Translations under genes and position numbers: made by a program | Assembly: GCF_030503435.1 (NCBI RefSeq) | Contig: NZ_JAUKPO010000015.1 | Location: 62,001-126,000, forward strand | Direction: 5' to 3' | From: Rhodocytophaga aerolata | Lineage (GTDB): Bacteria; Bacteroidota; Bacteroidia; Cytophagales; 172606-1 | DNA length: 64,000 bases | Shown here: positions 1-10,000 of the stretch, piece by piece | Numbering within the stretch: the stretch's first letter is position 1 | Layout of the letters: every line of letters starts with the position of its first letter | The notes under the pieces: model-generated | Databases searched by the model: none | Told to the model about the DNA's origin: nothing | The model's input: only the letters and a program-made list of their open reading frames with translations

Positions 1-282
1 GAAGTAATTGTCCGTACCTTAGTAATAATACTTATCTACATCTTTCATTATACTTAAATAAAAACCAGCATGCAAGTGTCATGGTAACGACTTTTACTAA
101 AGGCCCCAGGAAAATGAGTGATCAATAGAACTACGTAGATCTATCGGCTCCTGATTGGCAATCTGCCCGGAGTAAAAGTTATAGGTAATGAAAATGGAAG
201 AAGATATTATTCGAAGAAATTTTATGGCAGAGATGCGAAGTTAATGCTGATCTACCTGACTAATTCATTTAACACCGTTCCT

Positions 283-978
283 ATGAAAAAACATGTATTA
301 ATTAGTTTGGCTGCCTGCTTGTTGAGTCTGTTCAGTTGCAAGGAAACAGAAGAGGTAATACCTGATCCGGTGGAAGATCTGGAGATCTATGATGTGGTAA
401 GTTTTAATAAAGTAGTTGCCGGTACCTTGCTATCTGCTGTCACCAGTGATAGTGGGTTAGTCATTCCCATGACCAGTTTTAATTCCATTTCTCCTGATAA
501 ACCAGTAGCCGCTATGGTATTTAATTCCAGCCTTCCTCATTGGGAAGATGTAGACCTGGGTACCCCTAATCAAAAATTTGGCGGCAAAGGTAAAGGCAAA
601 GGAGGCGAAAGCGGAAATTTTATAAACAATACCGCTTTGGGAAACATAGTCGTTCTTCAAAACTTCAAACAATTTGGCACCGTGCCTAACGATGATGATG
701 GGCCGGGGTATATTACTTTCGACTTCAGTCGTGTGAACGGAGGTATTAAGGCTACTTCGTTAACTGTGCTAGACGTTGAGACGGCCAGAGAAAAAGAGAC
801 AGGTGACGTTAAGCTATATACTAGGAAAGGAGGTACCCTGTTGTATACGGCTACGTTTCAGGATACAGAAGCAAACGGGGTAGGTATAGTTGATTTAAAA
901 AACACTCCTGGGGTAGGTTACCTGGAGGTAAACATCAATGGTTCTATTGCTATAGACAATTTACGTTTCTATAAGTAA
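283..978 (+). CDS. Secreted lipoprotein of unknown function
   Basis: A 231-residue protein. The start was placed at the ATG opening a type II signal peptide (MKKHVLIS then a hydrophobic core and the lipobox LFSC, Cys near residue 19); an upstream in-frame ATG at 244 would put 13 polar residues before the signal and is unlikely. The mature part has a Gly/Lys-rich stretch (GGKGKGKGG, around residue 105), then PNDDDGPGYITFDFS and a terminal GSIAIDNLRFYK. This pattern resembles extracellular beta-sandwich proteins with a PDDxxGGxIxFDF motif, so a surface-exposed binding or structural role is possible. No catalytic motif is visible. It is the first gene of the window and no partner can be assigned. 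Confidence 0.7.
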   Translation: MKKHVLISLAACLLSLFSCKETEEVIPDPVEDLEIYDVVSFNKVVAGTLLSAVTSDSGLVIPMTSFNSISPDKPVAAMVFNSSLPHWEDVDLGTPNQKFGGKGKGKGGESGNFINNTALGNIVVLQNFKQFGTVPNDDDGPGYITFDFSRVNGGIKATSLTVLDVETAREKETGDVKLYTRKGGTLLYTATFQDTEANGVGIVDLKNTPGVGYLEVNINGSIAIDNLRFYK

Positions 979-1318
979 ACATCTGTTAATAAGAATCAAT
1001 AGAGAGCTGAGTTTTTGCTGTATACGGTAGTTTTAGGAATAAGCCGGTTTCGTTCTAGGAATCGGCAAGCAAAACTTCATGGGTAGGCTTCTGTTGTCCA
1101 AAAAGATTTTTCTATGTGTTAGTACATCTTCATCTATGCTATTTTTTTTGATATAACAAAGCCTTTTTGCTTAACCAGATGAGTACTTATTTATTCGTCC
1201 AATAAAAGCGTATTCACTTTCGTATTTCATTCTCCTTGCGTATATTGAGGGAGCCTGTACGCCAAATGCGTAAGCGTAAAACCAACTCGTACACAGTTTA
1301 GCCTACACTACCTGAGTT
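979..1318. other. Intergenic region upstream of the MFS transporter
   Basis: 340 bases with no plausible gene. It holds two copies of AAGCGTA, at 1206-1212 and 1272-1278, the second inside ATGCGTAAGCGTAAAA. The same heptamer (as TACGCTT) occurs at 11034-11040 upstream of SusC1. They may be sites for the XylR-like regulator at 2623, but this is only a word match. No terminator hairpin for the preceding gene was recognised. Confidence 0.3.
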
Positions 1319-2581
1319 ATGAAGCGCAATGTACTGATCGTCTTTTTGATATTTTTTATCTTCTTCGTTATTTCCTTTCTAACCAATATTCTGGGCCCGA
1401 TCATTCCCGATATTATTGACAGCTTTGATCTGAGTATTGGGCTAGCCGGATTTTTACCCTTTTCTTTTTTCATTGCCTACGGCATTATGTCTATTCCTTC
1501 GGGCATTCTTATGGAAAAATATTCAGCTAAACCTGTGCTACTTTGGGCATTTTTTATGGCCTTTGCTGGAGCCTTGCTGTTTGCTTTGTTTCCTACGTTT
1601 GAGATAGCTATGGTTTCTTTGTTCTCCATCGGAATTGGCATGGCTATGTTGCAGGTAGTCATTAACCCGCTTCTCAGGCAAGCTGGCGGTGAGGAACATT
1701 TTGCGTTTAATTCGGTAATGGCCCAGCTGTTTTTTGGGGCTGCCTCTTTTCTCAGCCCTTTGTTATACAGTTATCTGGTGCAGAACCTGCATAGCCAAAA
1801 TACCAATCCGGTTATCTCCCTTTTTAACTCCCTGGTAGCCGCAGACCTTAAATGGGTATCTTTATACTGGGTTTTTGCCGTAACAGCACTCGTGGTTGCT
1901 ATTATTATTAAACTGGTAAAGTTTCCGGCAGTAGAGTTGAAGGAAGACGAAAAGATAGACACAGGTAAAGCATTTAAAGAACTGTTAGGCAACCGGTATG
2001 TGATCTTATTTTTTGTAGGTATCTTTTGCTATGTTGGCACCGAACAAGGCATTGCCAACTGGACATCCAAATTTTTGCAGACCTACCATGGCGTAGATCC
2101 GGCAACGACTGGTGCTACCATAATATCCTATTTCTGGGGGCTGCTTACCATAGGTTGCCTTCTGGGACTTGTATTTCTGAAGTTATTTGATAGCCGTACG
2201 GTGCTCATTGTCTTTAGTTCGGGTGCTATTATTTCGTTAGCCCTGGCACTTTTCGGTTCTGTAGATATAGCCTTAATTGCATTTCCCCTTACAGGTTTTT
2301 TTGCCTCCGTTATGTGGTCAGTTATTGTTTCGCTGGCGCTTAATTCTGTCGGCCATCATCATGGCACGTTCTCCGGCATTTTATGTACCGGAATTGCCGG
2401 AGGGGCGGTAGTGCCATTAATTATCGGGGGTTTAGGTGAATTGCTGGGCTTGCAGCTGGCTATGGCCTGTATGTTTCTTACCCTGGGCTATATTCTAAGC
2501 ATTGGCTTGTGGGCCCGGCCATTGGTTAAGAACGCCACCATTAAACACTGGAGTGATTTATTTAAACTCAGTCAGGCGTAG
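1319..2581 (+). CDS. Sugar MFS transporter, fucose-permease (FHS) type
   Basis: A 420-residue polytopic membrane protein with about 12 hydrophobic segments. The first helix runs straight into NILGPIIPDIIDSF and the second and third carry FFIAYGIMSIPSGILMEKY, the arrangement seen in FucP-like FHS-family sugar:proton symporters; NPLLRQAGGEE follows TM4. The family usually has 400-440 residues, so it is full length. It would import a monosaccharide across the inner membrane. The XylR-like regulator starts 42 bases downstream on the same strand, and a sialidase-like enzyme and SusC/SusD pair lie just beyond, so it may be the inner-membrane step of that glycan locus. Substrate cannot be read from sequence. 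Confidence 0.88.
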   Translation: MKRNVLIVFLIFFIFFVISFLTNILGPIIPDIIDSFDLSIGLAGFLPFSFFIAYGIMSIPSGILMEKYSAKPVLLWAFFMAFAGALLFALFPTFEIAMVSLFSIGIGMAMLQVVINPLLRQAGGEEHFAFNSVMAQLFFGAASFLSPLLYSYLVQNLHSQNTNPVISLFNSLVAADLKWVSLYWVFAVTALVVAIIIKLVKFPAVELKEDEKIDTGKAFKELLGNRYVILFFVGIFCYVGTEQGIANWTSKFLQTYHGVDPATTGATIISYFWGLLTIGCLLGLVFLKLFDSRTVLIVFSSGAIISLALALFGSVDIALIAFPLTGFFASVMWSVIVSLALNSVGHHHGTFSGILCTGIAGGAVVPLIIGGLGELLGLQLAMACMFLTLGYILSIGLWARPLVKNATIKHWSDLFKLSQA

Positions 2582-2622
2582 GTTCAAGACAAATCTGTCA
2601 ATAAACGAATTCTTCGAATGCT

Positions 2623-3786
2623 ATGATCAAGCTTATTTTACTCAGCGATTTTGCAGAAGAGTATTTCAAAAGTCTGCTGCGGGGCATTACCCGGTATTCG
2701 GTAGATCATGGGCCCTGGGCTTTCTGCCGGATGCCTCAGTTTTACCGGGAAACTATTGGAATAGAAGGCATACTGGAATGGGCAAAAGACTGGGGGGCAA
2801 ATGGGATTATCGGGCAGTTCTACAATCATTGTGAAGTCGGAAAATTTACACAGGCTGGCATTGCTGTTATAGCCCAGGATCTGCAAGAACGTTTTGAAGA
2901 AATTCCCAATATCACCGGAGCCTATCACGAAACCGGTCAAATGGGTGCTGACTACTTTTTGAAAAAAGGATTCAACCATTTTGCTTTTTATGGCTTTCAG
3001 AATATTGTATGGTCCAGAGAACGGGCTGAAGGTTTTGAGGCTAGGGTGAAAGAAGCAGGCTACCGGGTACATTATTTTGAGCCGGAGGAATCGAATGCTA
3101 TTGCCTTGTGGTATTATAAACCTTCCGCCTTAAGCAGGTGGCTGAAATCCTTACCCAAACCCATTGCCCTCATGGCATGCGACGATAACCAGGCTCACCA
3201 CATCAGTGAAGCCTGCCGCCATGCTGGTATCCGCATTCCCGAGGAAGTAGCCGTACTAGGGGTAGATAATGACGAAATGCTGTGCTGTATAGCTGATCCT
3301 CCCCTCTCCAGCATCAGCCAGGGAGCAGAAAAAGGCGGCTATGAAGCTGCCAGGCTGATTGAATATATGATCAATACACAAGATTTTAATCCGTATAATA
3401 TTGTCGTAAAACCAACCCAGTTGATCACCCGGCAGTCTACCGATATATATGCGACCAATGACAAATACATTGTAAGTGCCTTGAAATATATTCACCAAAA
3501 CGTAGACAAGAATCTGAAAGTAGAACAAGTGCTGAAAGAAGTACCTTTGTCCAGGCGGTCATTGGAGAAGCGTTTTTTTCAGATTACCGGGTACCCAGTG
3601 TATGAGTACATTTATAACCTGCGCATCGAAAAGTTTACCCAGAAACTTTTGGAGACCGACATGACTATTTTTGAAATAGCTCTGGATCTGGGCCTGAACG
3701 ACAGCAAGAACATAGCCCGGCAGTTCAAACAATTGAAAGGCCTCACCCCGGTTGAATACCGGAAAAATCACCTGATCAGCAAGTAA
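2623..3786 (+). CDS. XylR-like transcriptional regulator (sugar-binding domain + AraC HTH)
   Basis: 387 residues. The N-terminal two-thirds (to about residue 275) is a periplasmic-binding-protein-like sensor of the LacI/XylR type: it has the MGADYFLKKGFNHFAFYGF segment and the VAVLGVDNDEMLCCIADPPLSSI motif typical of XylR-family regulators. The C-terminal 100 residues form an AraC/XylS double helix-turn-helix (VPLSRRSLEKRF and IFEIALDLGLNDSKNIARQFKQLKGLTPVEYRK). It probably binds a sugar and activates nearby genes, most likely the MFS transporter just upstream or the convergent sialidase/SusCD genes. The length matches E. coli XylR (about 390). The inducer is unknown; xylose itself is not implied. 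Confidence 0.88.
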   Translation: MIKLILLSDFAEEYFKSLLRGITRYSVDHGPWAFCRMPQFYRETIGIEGILEWAKDWGANGIIGQFYNHCEVGKFTQAGIAVIAQDLQERFEEIPNITGAYHETGQMGADYFLKKGFNHFAFYGFQNIVWSRERAEGFEARVKEAGYRVHYFEPEESNAIALWYYKPSALSRWLKSLPKPIALMACDDNQAHHISEACRHAGIRIPEEVAVLGVDNDEMLCCIADPPLSSISQGAEKGGYEAARLIEYMINTQDFNPYNIVVKPTQLITRQSTDIYATNDKYIVSALKYIHQNVDKNLKVEQVLKEVPLSRRSLEKRFFQITGYPVYEYIYNLRIEKFTQKLLETDMTIFEIALDLGLNDSKNIARQFKQLKGLTPVEYRKNHLISK

Positions 3787-3811
3787 ATTCCTGATACTGT
3801 TTGAGGTAATA

Positions 3812-5176
3812 TTACTTTTCTGCTACCGGCTGATCTTTTATCCATTCTGGCGGGAAACTGGAGTATTTTATGGTTTTGTGCGGTTGGCCTTCCCGGTCGT
3901 TATAATGATAGCTATAGACGATATGTATCTTGCCATCTGCTCCCTGGATAATGGCCGGATAATGGCTGGCTGTGGCTTGTTTGCCACGGGTATCGTTTTC
4001 CAGACTTTTGCGCCATTGCCAGGTTTTTCCATCATCTGTGGAAAGGGCTACTTCCAGGTTGTATCTACCTTCTTCGGTATGGTTATATACCATTAGCCAG
4101 TTGCCATCTTGTAAGGTGACCATATCAAAACCTGCACCAGGATTCGGCAGTTGATCGTCTTTAGCAATGGTCCAGGTTAGTCCTTTGTCTCTGGATTCCG
4201 TTCGCTGCATTCGCTGGGGAGGCGGGCCATTGTCCCGCAGATAGGCTACTAATAGACTGTCTTTCGTAAGGGCAATTGTTGGTTGAATACCAGCACCTCC
4301 CATAACTGGATTGCTAAACTGCCAGGTCTTGCCCCAATTGTCCGAAATGGCAAATAGTGAACAATCCAAGCCATCAGAATACAAAGGAACAATAAGGCGG
4401 TTTTGCAGAATAAAAGGTTTATTTTTTGTTTGCCAGCCCATTCTGGTGGAAAGCGGATAGCCAAGCTCCTTCGTAGTTGTTTGCCCGTTTTCTACGATAC
4501 GTCCGCTGCGCATCATATTCTTTCCTTTGGCCAGGCTATCCATTTTCGTTTTATACGTTTGCCATTCTACCTGCATGCTCGCTTGCATACTGTCAGGAAG
4601 TTGGGGAAGTAACGTTTCAGTGAAGTATGTTTCATACGTAATTAATTGATGTTGTACAGCTTTTACAAAGCGGTCATTCGGTTGGATGCCACGTTCGTTT
4701 TTATCACCTGGTTTTACAAACAGCACATCCTGCCAGGTCCATTCGGGAGCACCTGCTGAGGTATACTTTGTACTGATCCGGTACATCGGTATAGAGGTTT
4801 CCCACTGATTGGCCAATACAGGATACCACATGAGCCATAAACGTTCCTGGGTATCCATAAACAACATGGGATTAATGTCTGGAAAATCCGCTACATCAGC
4901 CATCAGAAACGGGGCAGACCAGGTGGTATCTCCTTTACACAGCCTGGCTCCCATAATGCGTACATCATCCGCCCAGCGTTCACCAGATCCCTGAAACCAT
5001 GCGGAAAGCAGATCGCCGTTGGGTAATTCCACAATGGTTGGCCCATGTACGTGCTCACGTTGTAATGGGAAAATAATATTGGCTTGAAAAGAGTCTGAAG
5101 CCTGTTTGTTTTCTTTCGGAGGCTGACAGCCAACAGTTAACAGCAGAAGTAATGTCAGGATTAATGTATATCTCAT
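3812..5176 (-). CDS. Sialidase-like (BNR/Asp-box) lipoprotein
   Basis: 454 residues from the ATG at 5176, which opens a lipoprotein signal (MRYTLILTLLLLLTVGC, lipobox TVGC); the longer reading frame to 5236 adds an implausible aromatic leader. The body is a six-bladed-propeller sialidase-type domain with three clear Asp boxes of the S-x-D-x-G-x-T-W type (SDNWGKTW, SRDKGLTW, STDDGKTW) and the opening HGPTIVELPNGDLLSAWFQGS of the Sialidase_2 family. It would cleave or bind a terminal sugar outside the cytoplasm. It is the third gene after SusC1 and SusD1 on the same strand, separated from SusD1 by 134 bases holding a palindromic repeat. True sialic acid specificity is not shown; many family members act on other glycans. 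Confidence 0.8.
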   Translation of the reverse strand: MRYTLILTLLLLLTVGCQPPKENKQASDSFQANIIFPLQREHVHGPTIVELPNGDLLSAWFQGSGERWADDVRIMGARLCKGDTTWSAPFLMADVADFPDINPMLFMDTQERLWLMWYPVLANQWETSIPMYRISTKYTSAGAPEWTWQDVLFVKPGDKNERGIQPNDRFVKAVQHQLITYETYFTETLLPQLPDSMQASMQVEWQTYKTKMDSLAKGKNMMRSGRIVENGQTTTKELGYPLSTRMGWQTKNKPFILQNRLIVPLYSDGLDCSLFAISDNWGKTWQFSNPVMGGAGIQPTIALTKDSLLVAYLRDNGPPPQRMQRTESRDKGLTWTIAKDDQLPNPGAGFDMVTLQDGNWLMVYNHTEEGRYNLEVALSTDDGKTWQWRKSLENDTRGKQATASHYPAIIQGADGKIHIVYSYHYNDREGQPHKTIKYSSFPPEWIKDQPVAEK

Positions 5177-5252
5177 GTTAACTAAACAATTTACTACTAA
5201 GTACAAAAACTTGAAGTAAAAATAGTATGAACACAAACTGTATAAGTTAAGA

Positions 5253-5285
5253 AGACCTGTCAGTTTTTGAAAACCTAACAGGTCT
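5253..5285. repeat. Dispersed intergenic palindrome, copy 1
   Basis: A 33-base imperfect inverted repeat with left arm AGACCTGTCAGTTTTT and right arm AAAACCTAACAGGTCT. It lies between the SusD1 stop and the sialidase start. Related palindromes are at 30986-31018 and 35033-35059. It could fold as a hairpin and trim or attenuate the transcript between SusD1 and the sialidase, but there is no T-run of the kind expected for a simple terminator. Confidence 0.6.
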
Positions 5286-5310
5286 GGTTAATGGTAGGTA
5301 ACTTACCTAT

Positions 5311-6993
5311 CTACCAAGGTTTATTTGTACCTGCGATAATCCATGGTTTAGACCACTGACTATTTTTTCCACGTAAGCCGGAATGTGGCGTTACCTGCAA
5401 TTTATCTATGGCATTTTTAGAGTTGTTGGCATTCAACAGAATTTCATTATCTCCATAAATAAAGCGCACTGGCAAAACGGGTTCAGGCGAAGCAGGACCA
5501 GCTTGTAATTCAGGATAACCCGTTCTTCTGAAATCGAACCAGGCTTCTGTGACAGCTGTCCAACTGGCGATCCATTTCTGCTCCATAATTTGAGCTAGAC
5601 TACCGGTATACGATACGCCTTCCTGTGCAATATATGTACTAAATTCACCGGCCACGCCCCATGCGTCCAGAGAGCTTTCGATACCGGCTTTATAATGCTC
5701 TTCTGCACTACCCACAGACCATCCTTTTAACGCCGCTTCCGCTAATATAAAATGCGTTTCTGCAGCAGAAGCCAATCTGGCTTTTAACAGATCACCACTT
5801 CCCTTCCTGTAAATATCGGCTAGTTGCGAGACATGCTGATTCTGTAATACCTGGCCTGGGGTAGGGTTTCCATTATAGGCATCTGGCAGCAGGATACCAA
5901 CCGGCATACCTACGTATTCGCCGGTATCTAGGGTTCCGTTATATAGCGCCGGATTAAAATGACGGGTATAATTCCCCGGTGTTTTCTGGAATTGTTCATC
6001 CATAATGGAGGTTACTCCTTCCTGAATTACGCCGTCTTTCCGGATAAACGCATCGACAGCGGTAGGCAAGGTTGGATCGGCTATCCAGCGGACACGAACT
6101 GGTGCAAACCAAACACTCATTCTGGGGTCCTGGTAAGCCATCAACTTGCTAAGTAGAGGTATGGCCGGTTTACGGTTCCGCACATCAGAGCCATCGCCAC
6201 CGACGGTACCTGGCCAGGCATTATCAGTGCTTGCTCCAATATAACTCATGGTGGCATCATCACCCGCTTCATTAATATAGATGCCTGAACTATAAATGCT
6301 TTCAATACCTGCTTTGGCTACGTCTGGCATTTTATCGGAAATGCGCAGGTAGTACCGCAATAGTAACGTATTTGCGAATTTCTGCCATTTAGAAGCATCC
6401 CCTTTATAGTATACATCATAGTTGGTAAGAACACCCGTTACATCACCCGAAGCAAAAAGTTCAGAAGCCGACTTCAGGTCATTAATAATTCCTGCATAAA
6501 TTACCTCCTGGCTATCGAAGGCTGGCAGATTAAATTCTGTTGATCCCAGATTACCTTTTACAGCATTGGTATAGGGAGCATCTCCCCAAAGATCTGTAAT
6601 GACTCCGAAGATAAAAGATTTCATAGTTAAGGCTACTCCCTGATGGAATTTGAGGTTCATGTCTACTGCCCGCTCAAACATCAAGTTGTTGCTGCGCAAG
6701 AGTCCATACCAGCCAGCCCAATCCTGAGGTGTCCAGTCATAGGTGTTATGTCCACTATACCAGCCGGATTTCTGGGTGTGCTGCATTACGCCAGCAATAT
6801 CTCCAAAGCCCAGCTCCAGATAACTTTTGGCAGCTCCTGTCATTACGGTAGGCATTAGCAGATTGGGGTTAGCGGTAGCCGGATCTATTCCATTCGGGTT
6901 TTCGTTCATTTCCGTTAGCTGATCCTTACAGGAGGATACAATCACCAGCAGCAGAATGAGTGCAGATTTATTGATAATTCTAAAGAAGTTCAT
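5311..6993 (-). CDS. SusD/RagB-type nutrient-binding outer-membrane lipoprotein (SusD1)
   Basis: 560 residues. The signal peptide ends in the lipobox VSSC (Cys about residue 22). The next segment, LTEMNENPNGIDPATANPNLLMPTVMTG, is the hallmark of the SusD-like_2 branch, and the C-terminal EQKWIASWTAVTEAWFDFRRTGYPEL is the conserved end of that family. SusD proteins form the lid over a SusC barrel at the cell surface and capture ligand before TonB-driven import. It begins 39 bases downstream of SusC1 and is surely co-transcribed with it. The ligand is unknown; the sialidase-like gene downstream suggests a glycan. Confidence 0.93.
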   Translation of the reverse strand: MNFFRIINKSALILLLVIVSSCKDQLTEMNENPNGIDPATANPNLLMPTVMTGAAKSYLELGFGDIAGVMQHTQKSGWYSGHNTYDWTPQDWAGWYGLLRSNNLMFERAVDMNLKFHQGVALTMKSFIFGVITDLWGDAPYTNAVKGNLGSTEFNLPAFDSQEVIYAGIINDLKSASELFASGDVTGVLTNYDVYYKGDASKWQKFANTLLLRYYLRISDKMPDVAKAGIESIYSSGIYINEAGDDATMSYIGASTDNAWPGTVGGDGSDVRNRKPAIPLLSKLMAYQDPRMSVWFAPVRVRWIADPTLPTAVDAFIRKDGVIQEGVTSIMDEQFQKTPGNYTRHFNPALYNGTLDTGEYVGMPVGILLPDAYNGNPTPGQVLQNQHVSQLADIYRKGSGDLLKARLASAAETHFILAEAALKGWSVGSAEEHYKAGIESSLDAWGVAGEFSTYIAQEGVSYTGSLAQIMEQKWIASWTAVTEAWFDFRRTGYPELQAGPASPEPVLPVRFIYGDNEILLNANNSKNAIDKLQVTPHSGLRGKNSQWSKPWIIAGTNKPW

Positions 6994-7032
6994 GGATAAA
7001 AAGTTAAAATGAAAATACAGGACATGATGAAT

Positions 7033-10000
7033 TTACAGGCTGAAGTTCAGCTTGAACCCGAAAGGAATAGTCCAGGGCATCACATTTTGGAGCTCTATCC
7101 CCTGCCTAAATGCATTCGCTGTGTTTCCTTGGGCGCCACCAGTGATCTGGAAAGCCCTTTCCGGATCAATACCTATTTTGGCAGCGGTCCAGAGCATGAT
7201 GTTGCGGCTGAAAACAGAGATATTGGCATTGCGTAAACCCAGGAACTTAGGCAGATCGTAGCTCAGGGAGATTTCACGTAATTTAATAAAGGAAGCATCG
7301 AAGGTAATTTGTTTGTTATAACTCCAGGGATACATATTAGATATGGGGTAGATATTTGTATTGGGTCCGCCCAAGTGTTCTTCATATACCCCGTCGGATG
7401 TCTCGATCACCCCAGGAATAAAAGCTCCATCATAGGCATCATCTACCGGATAGCCACCGGTTTCTTGTGTATGTCCTCCTACTCTGGGGAAGTTTCCATT
7501 CTGGGGAATGATGTATTTGTGAGGGTCTGATTTTAATAAAGCGATCAGCTCTTGTTCTGAATAAAGCCCCCCGGCAATCAGGTTTTCTAGCTGCCGTTCT
7601 GACTTCCAGTCAGACTCTCCGTAGCGGTAGGTGTAGGACTGAAATTCACCGCCTGCCCGCCAGTCTAAGCTGGCACTCAGAGTAAATCGTTTGTAGGAGA
7701 GTGAGGCTTGCATCCCCATTAGAAAGTCTGGGTTAAAATTTCCTACTTTTTCTCTGGCATCACGGTCATTTACAGAAATCCATTCGCCATTTTTATCCAG
7801 GATTGGCCATTTGTAATAGGGAGAATTGGGATCTTTCACATACGCATATCCCCGGCTATACAAGTTGCCTATTTCTTCACCAACTCTGGTAAAGGAACCT
7901 CCGCCATTATCATCCCATAAGGTAATAAATTCCAACCCATCAGCAAGTTCTTCTACCGTGGTCCGGTTTCTGGTGAAGTTCACAGTCAGGTCCAGGTTCC
8001 AGTCACTGCTACGGATAGGTGTACCCCCCAGGCTGAGTTCCCAGCCCCGGCTGGCTAATAAACCTGCATTTACCATGCGGCTGGTATACCCGGAGGATGA
8101 CGGGGAAGAAATACTCAGTATCTGGTTTTCGTTGGCAACATAATAGTAGGTTCCTTCGAACCGTATCCGGTTGTTAAATAAGTTCAAGTCCATGCCCACC
8201 TCGGTAGAAGTAGCTATTTCGGGTTTAAGCTGCGCATTCAACAAAGAAGCCGGAACACCGGTTGTGATCAGATTACCCCATGATCCAGTTTGCAGAGTGT
8301 TTTGTAGTTGATAAGGTTGCGTATCATTACCCACTTGCGCCCATCCGGCCCGGAACTTGAGTAATGAAATAGCCTGCGGTAGTCCAAACGTATAATTTGC
8401 CAGCCAGCTTAGAGAAGCAGAAGGATAAAAATAAGAGCGGTTAGCGGCAGGCAACGTACTCGACCAGTCGTTACGGGCAGTTAAATCCAGATACAGCATA
8501 TCTTTGAAACCAAAGGATGCCATGCCATAGAGGCTATAAATGGCTTTTTCTGACGTAAAGTTATTGGTTAGCAACTTGTCTGCGGGAATATTAGATAAGC
8601 GGTACAATCCTGGTACGATTAATACCTGATTACTATTCTGGCTGCCGGTATACATATCTCGGTAGTTTTGTTTCATGTAGTTCCCACCCCCGGAAATACT
8701 CAAATCAAAACTATTCAAGGTTTTCTTATACGTCAGCAGAAAGTCGGCATTGGTTTCGTTACGGGCTATATCCTGTAAATGGTACCCTCCTCCCCTAACC
8801 CGGCTATAACTTTGCGGGATTTTGGTTTCCCGGTTTTCAATAAAATAATCGTGCGATAGTCTGGCAAAAGCAGTAAGGTCGGGGGTGATGTTCCAGTCGA
8901 GTTTCAGGTTACCGAAGGCCCTGTCACGCACAAAGCCATTAGTCAGCTGATAGGCCAGGAAATACGGATTATCGAAAGAGGGATGCGGCGAACGTTGCTG
9001 AATTTGTTCAGCGCCTGGCATCCAGTAGTCTTTCAGATCAGATACATTTACCTGAGGCCAGAAGTAAACGGCTTCTACCGGATTGGCTCCCCGGTTCCCG
9101 GTAGATGGACGGCTGTTGGAATTAGAACGGGACAAGTTGATGTTGGCATTCAACCGTACATTTTTGCTGATATCATAGGTTGTGCTGGTAGAAATGGCAT
9201 TCCGGTACAGATCAGAATTAGGAATCAGGCCTTTGTTTACCATGTTGTTGAGAGAAATCCGGAACGTAGCTTTATCTCCGGAACCTGATAGGGCAATATT
9301 GTTGGTCGAGGTAAAGCCTGTTTGAAGGAAGTTCTTCATATTATCCTTGTAAGACCTGAGTTCGGTTGGTACTTTATTTCCATTGGCATCCACCGGACTA
9401 TTCCATTGAGGTGCCAGGTTGCCAGCATCCAGTTGGGGACCTGCCCAGTATGCTGATCCTTCATCAAAGGTATTGTTCCGCTCGCCATTCCCATACCGGT
9501 AGTGAAAATCAAGGTATTCCACAGGTTTTTCGAACACATTGCTTGATGAAAAAGAGATTCCTAGGGGCTGTCCTTTTTTACCGGCTTTGGTAGTGATCAG
9601 GATTACGCCATTGCCTGCTCTGGAACCATACAACGCCGCTGCACTGGGTCCTTTTAAGACGGAAACACTGGCAATATCATCCGGATTGAGGTCAGTAATG
9701 GCATTGCCATAATCTACTTCATTGCGGTCGCCCATAACCCGGAAATTATTGAGTCCATTGGCTACCGGCACTCCATCAATTACAAATAGAGGCTGGTTGT
9801 CACTGGATAAAGATTTTGCTCCACGGATTACAACACTTACTGAAGAACCTACTCCACTCGTCTGGTTGATGGTAACTCCGGGAATTTTAGCAGCTATGCC
9901 ATTTAACACGTTTTCCTGCGCCACATTAGTTATGGAAGCTCCCTCTACTTTGCCTACCGAATAGCCTAGTGACTTTTGCTCCCTTTGGATGCCTAAGGCC

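Noticed and set aside
188-244. Short frame of 18 codons starting MKMEEDIIRR near the window start
   Set aside because: Too short to support, no partner; may be tail-end noise or a leader peptide.
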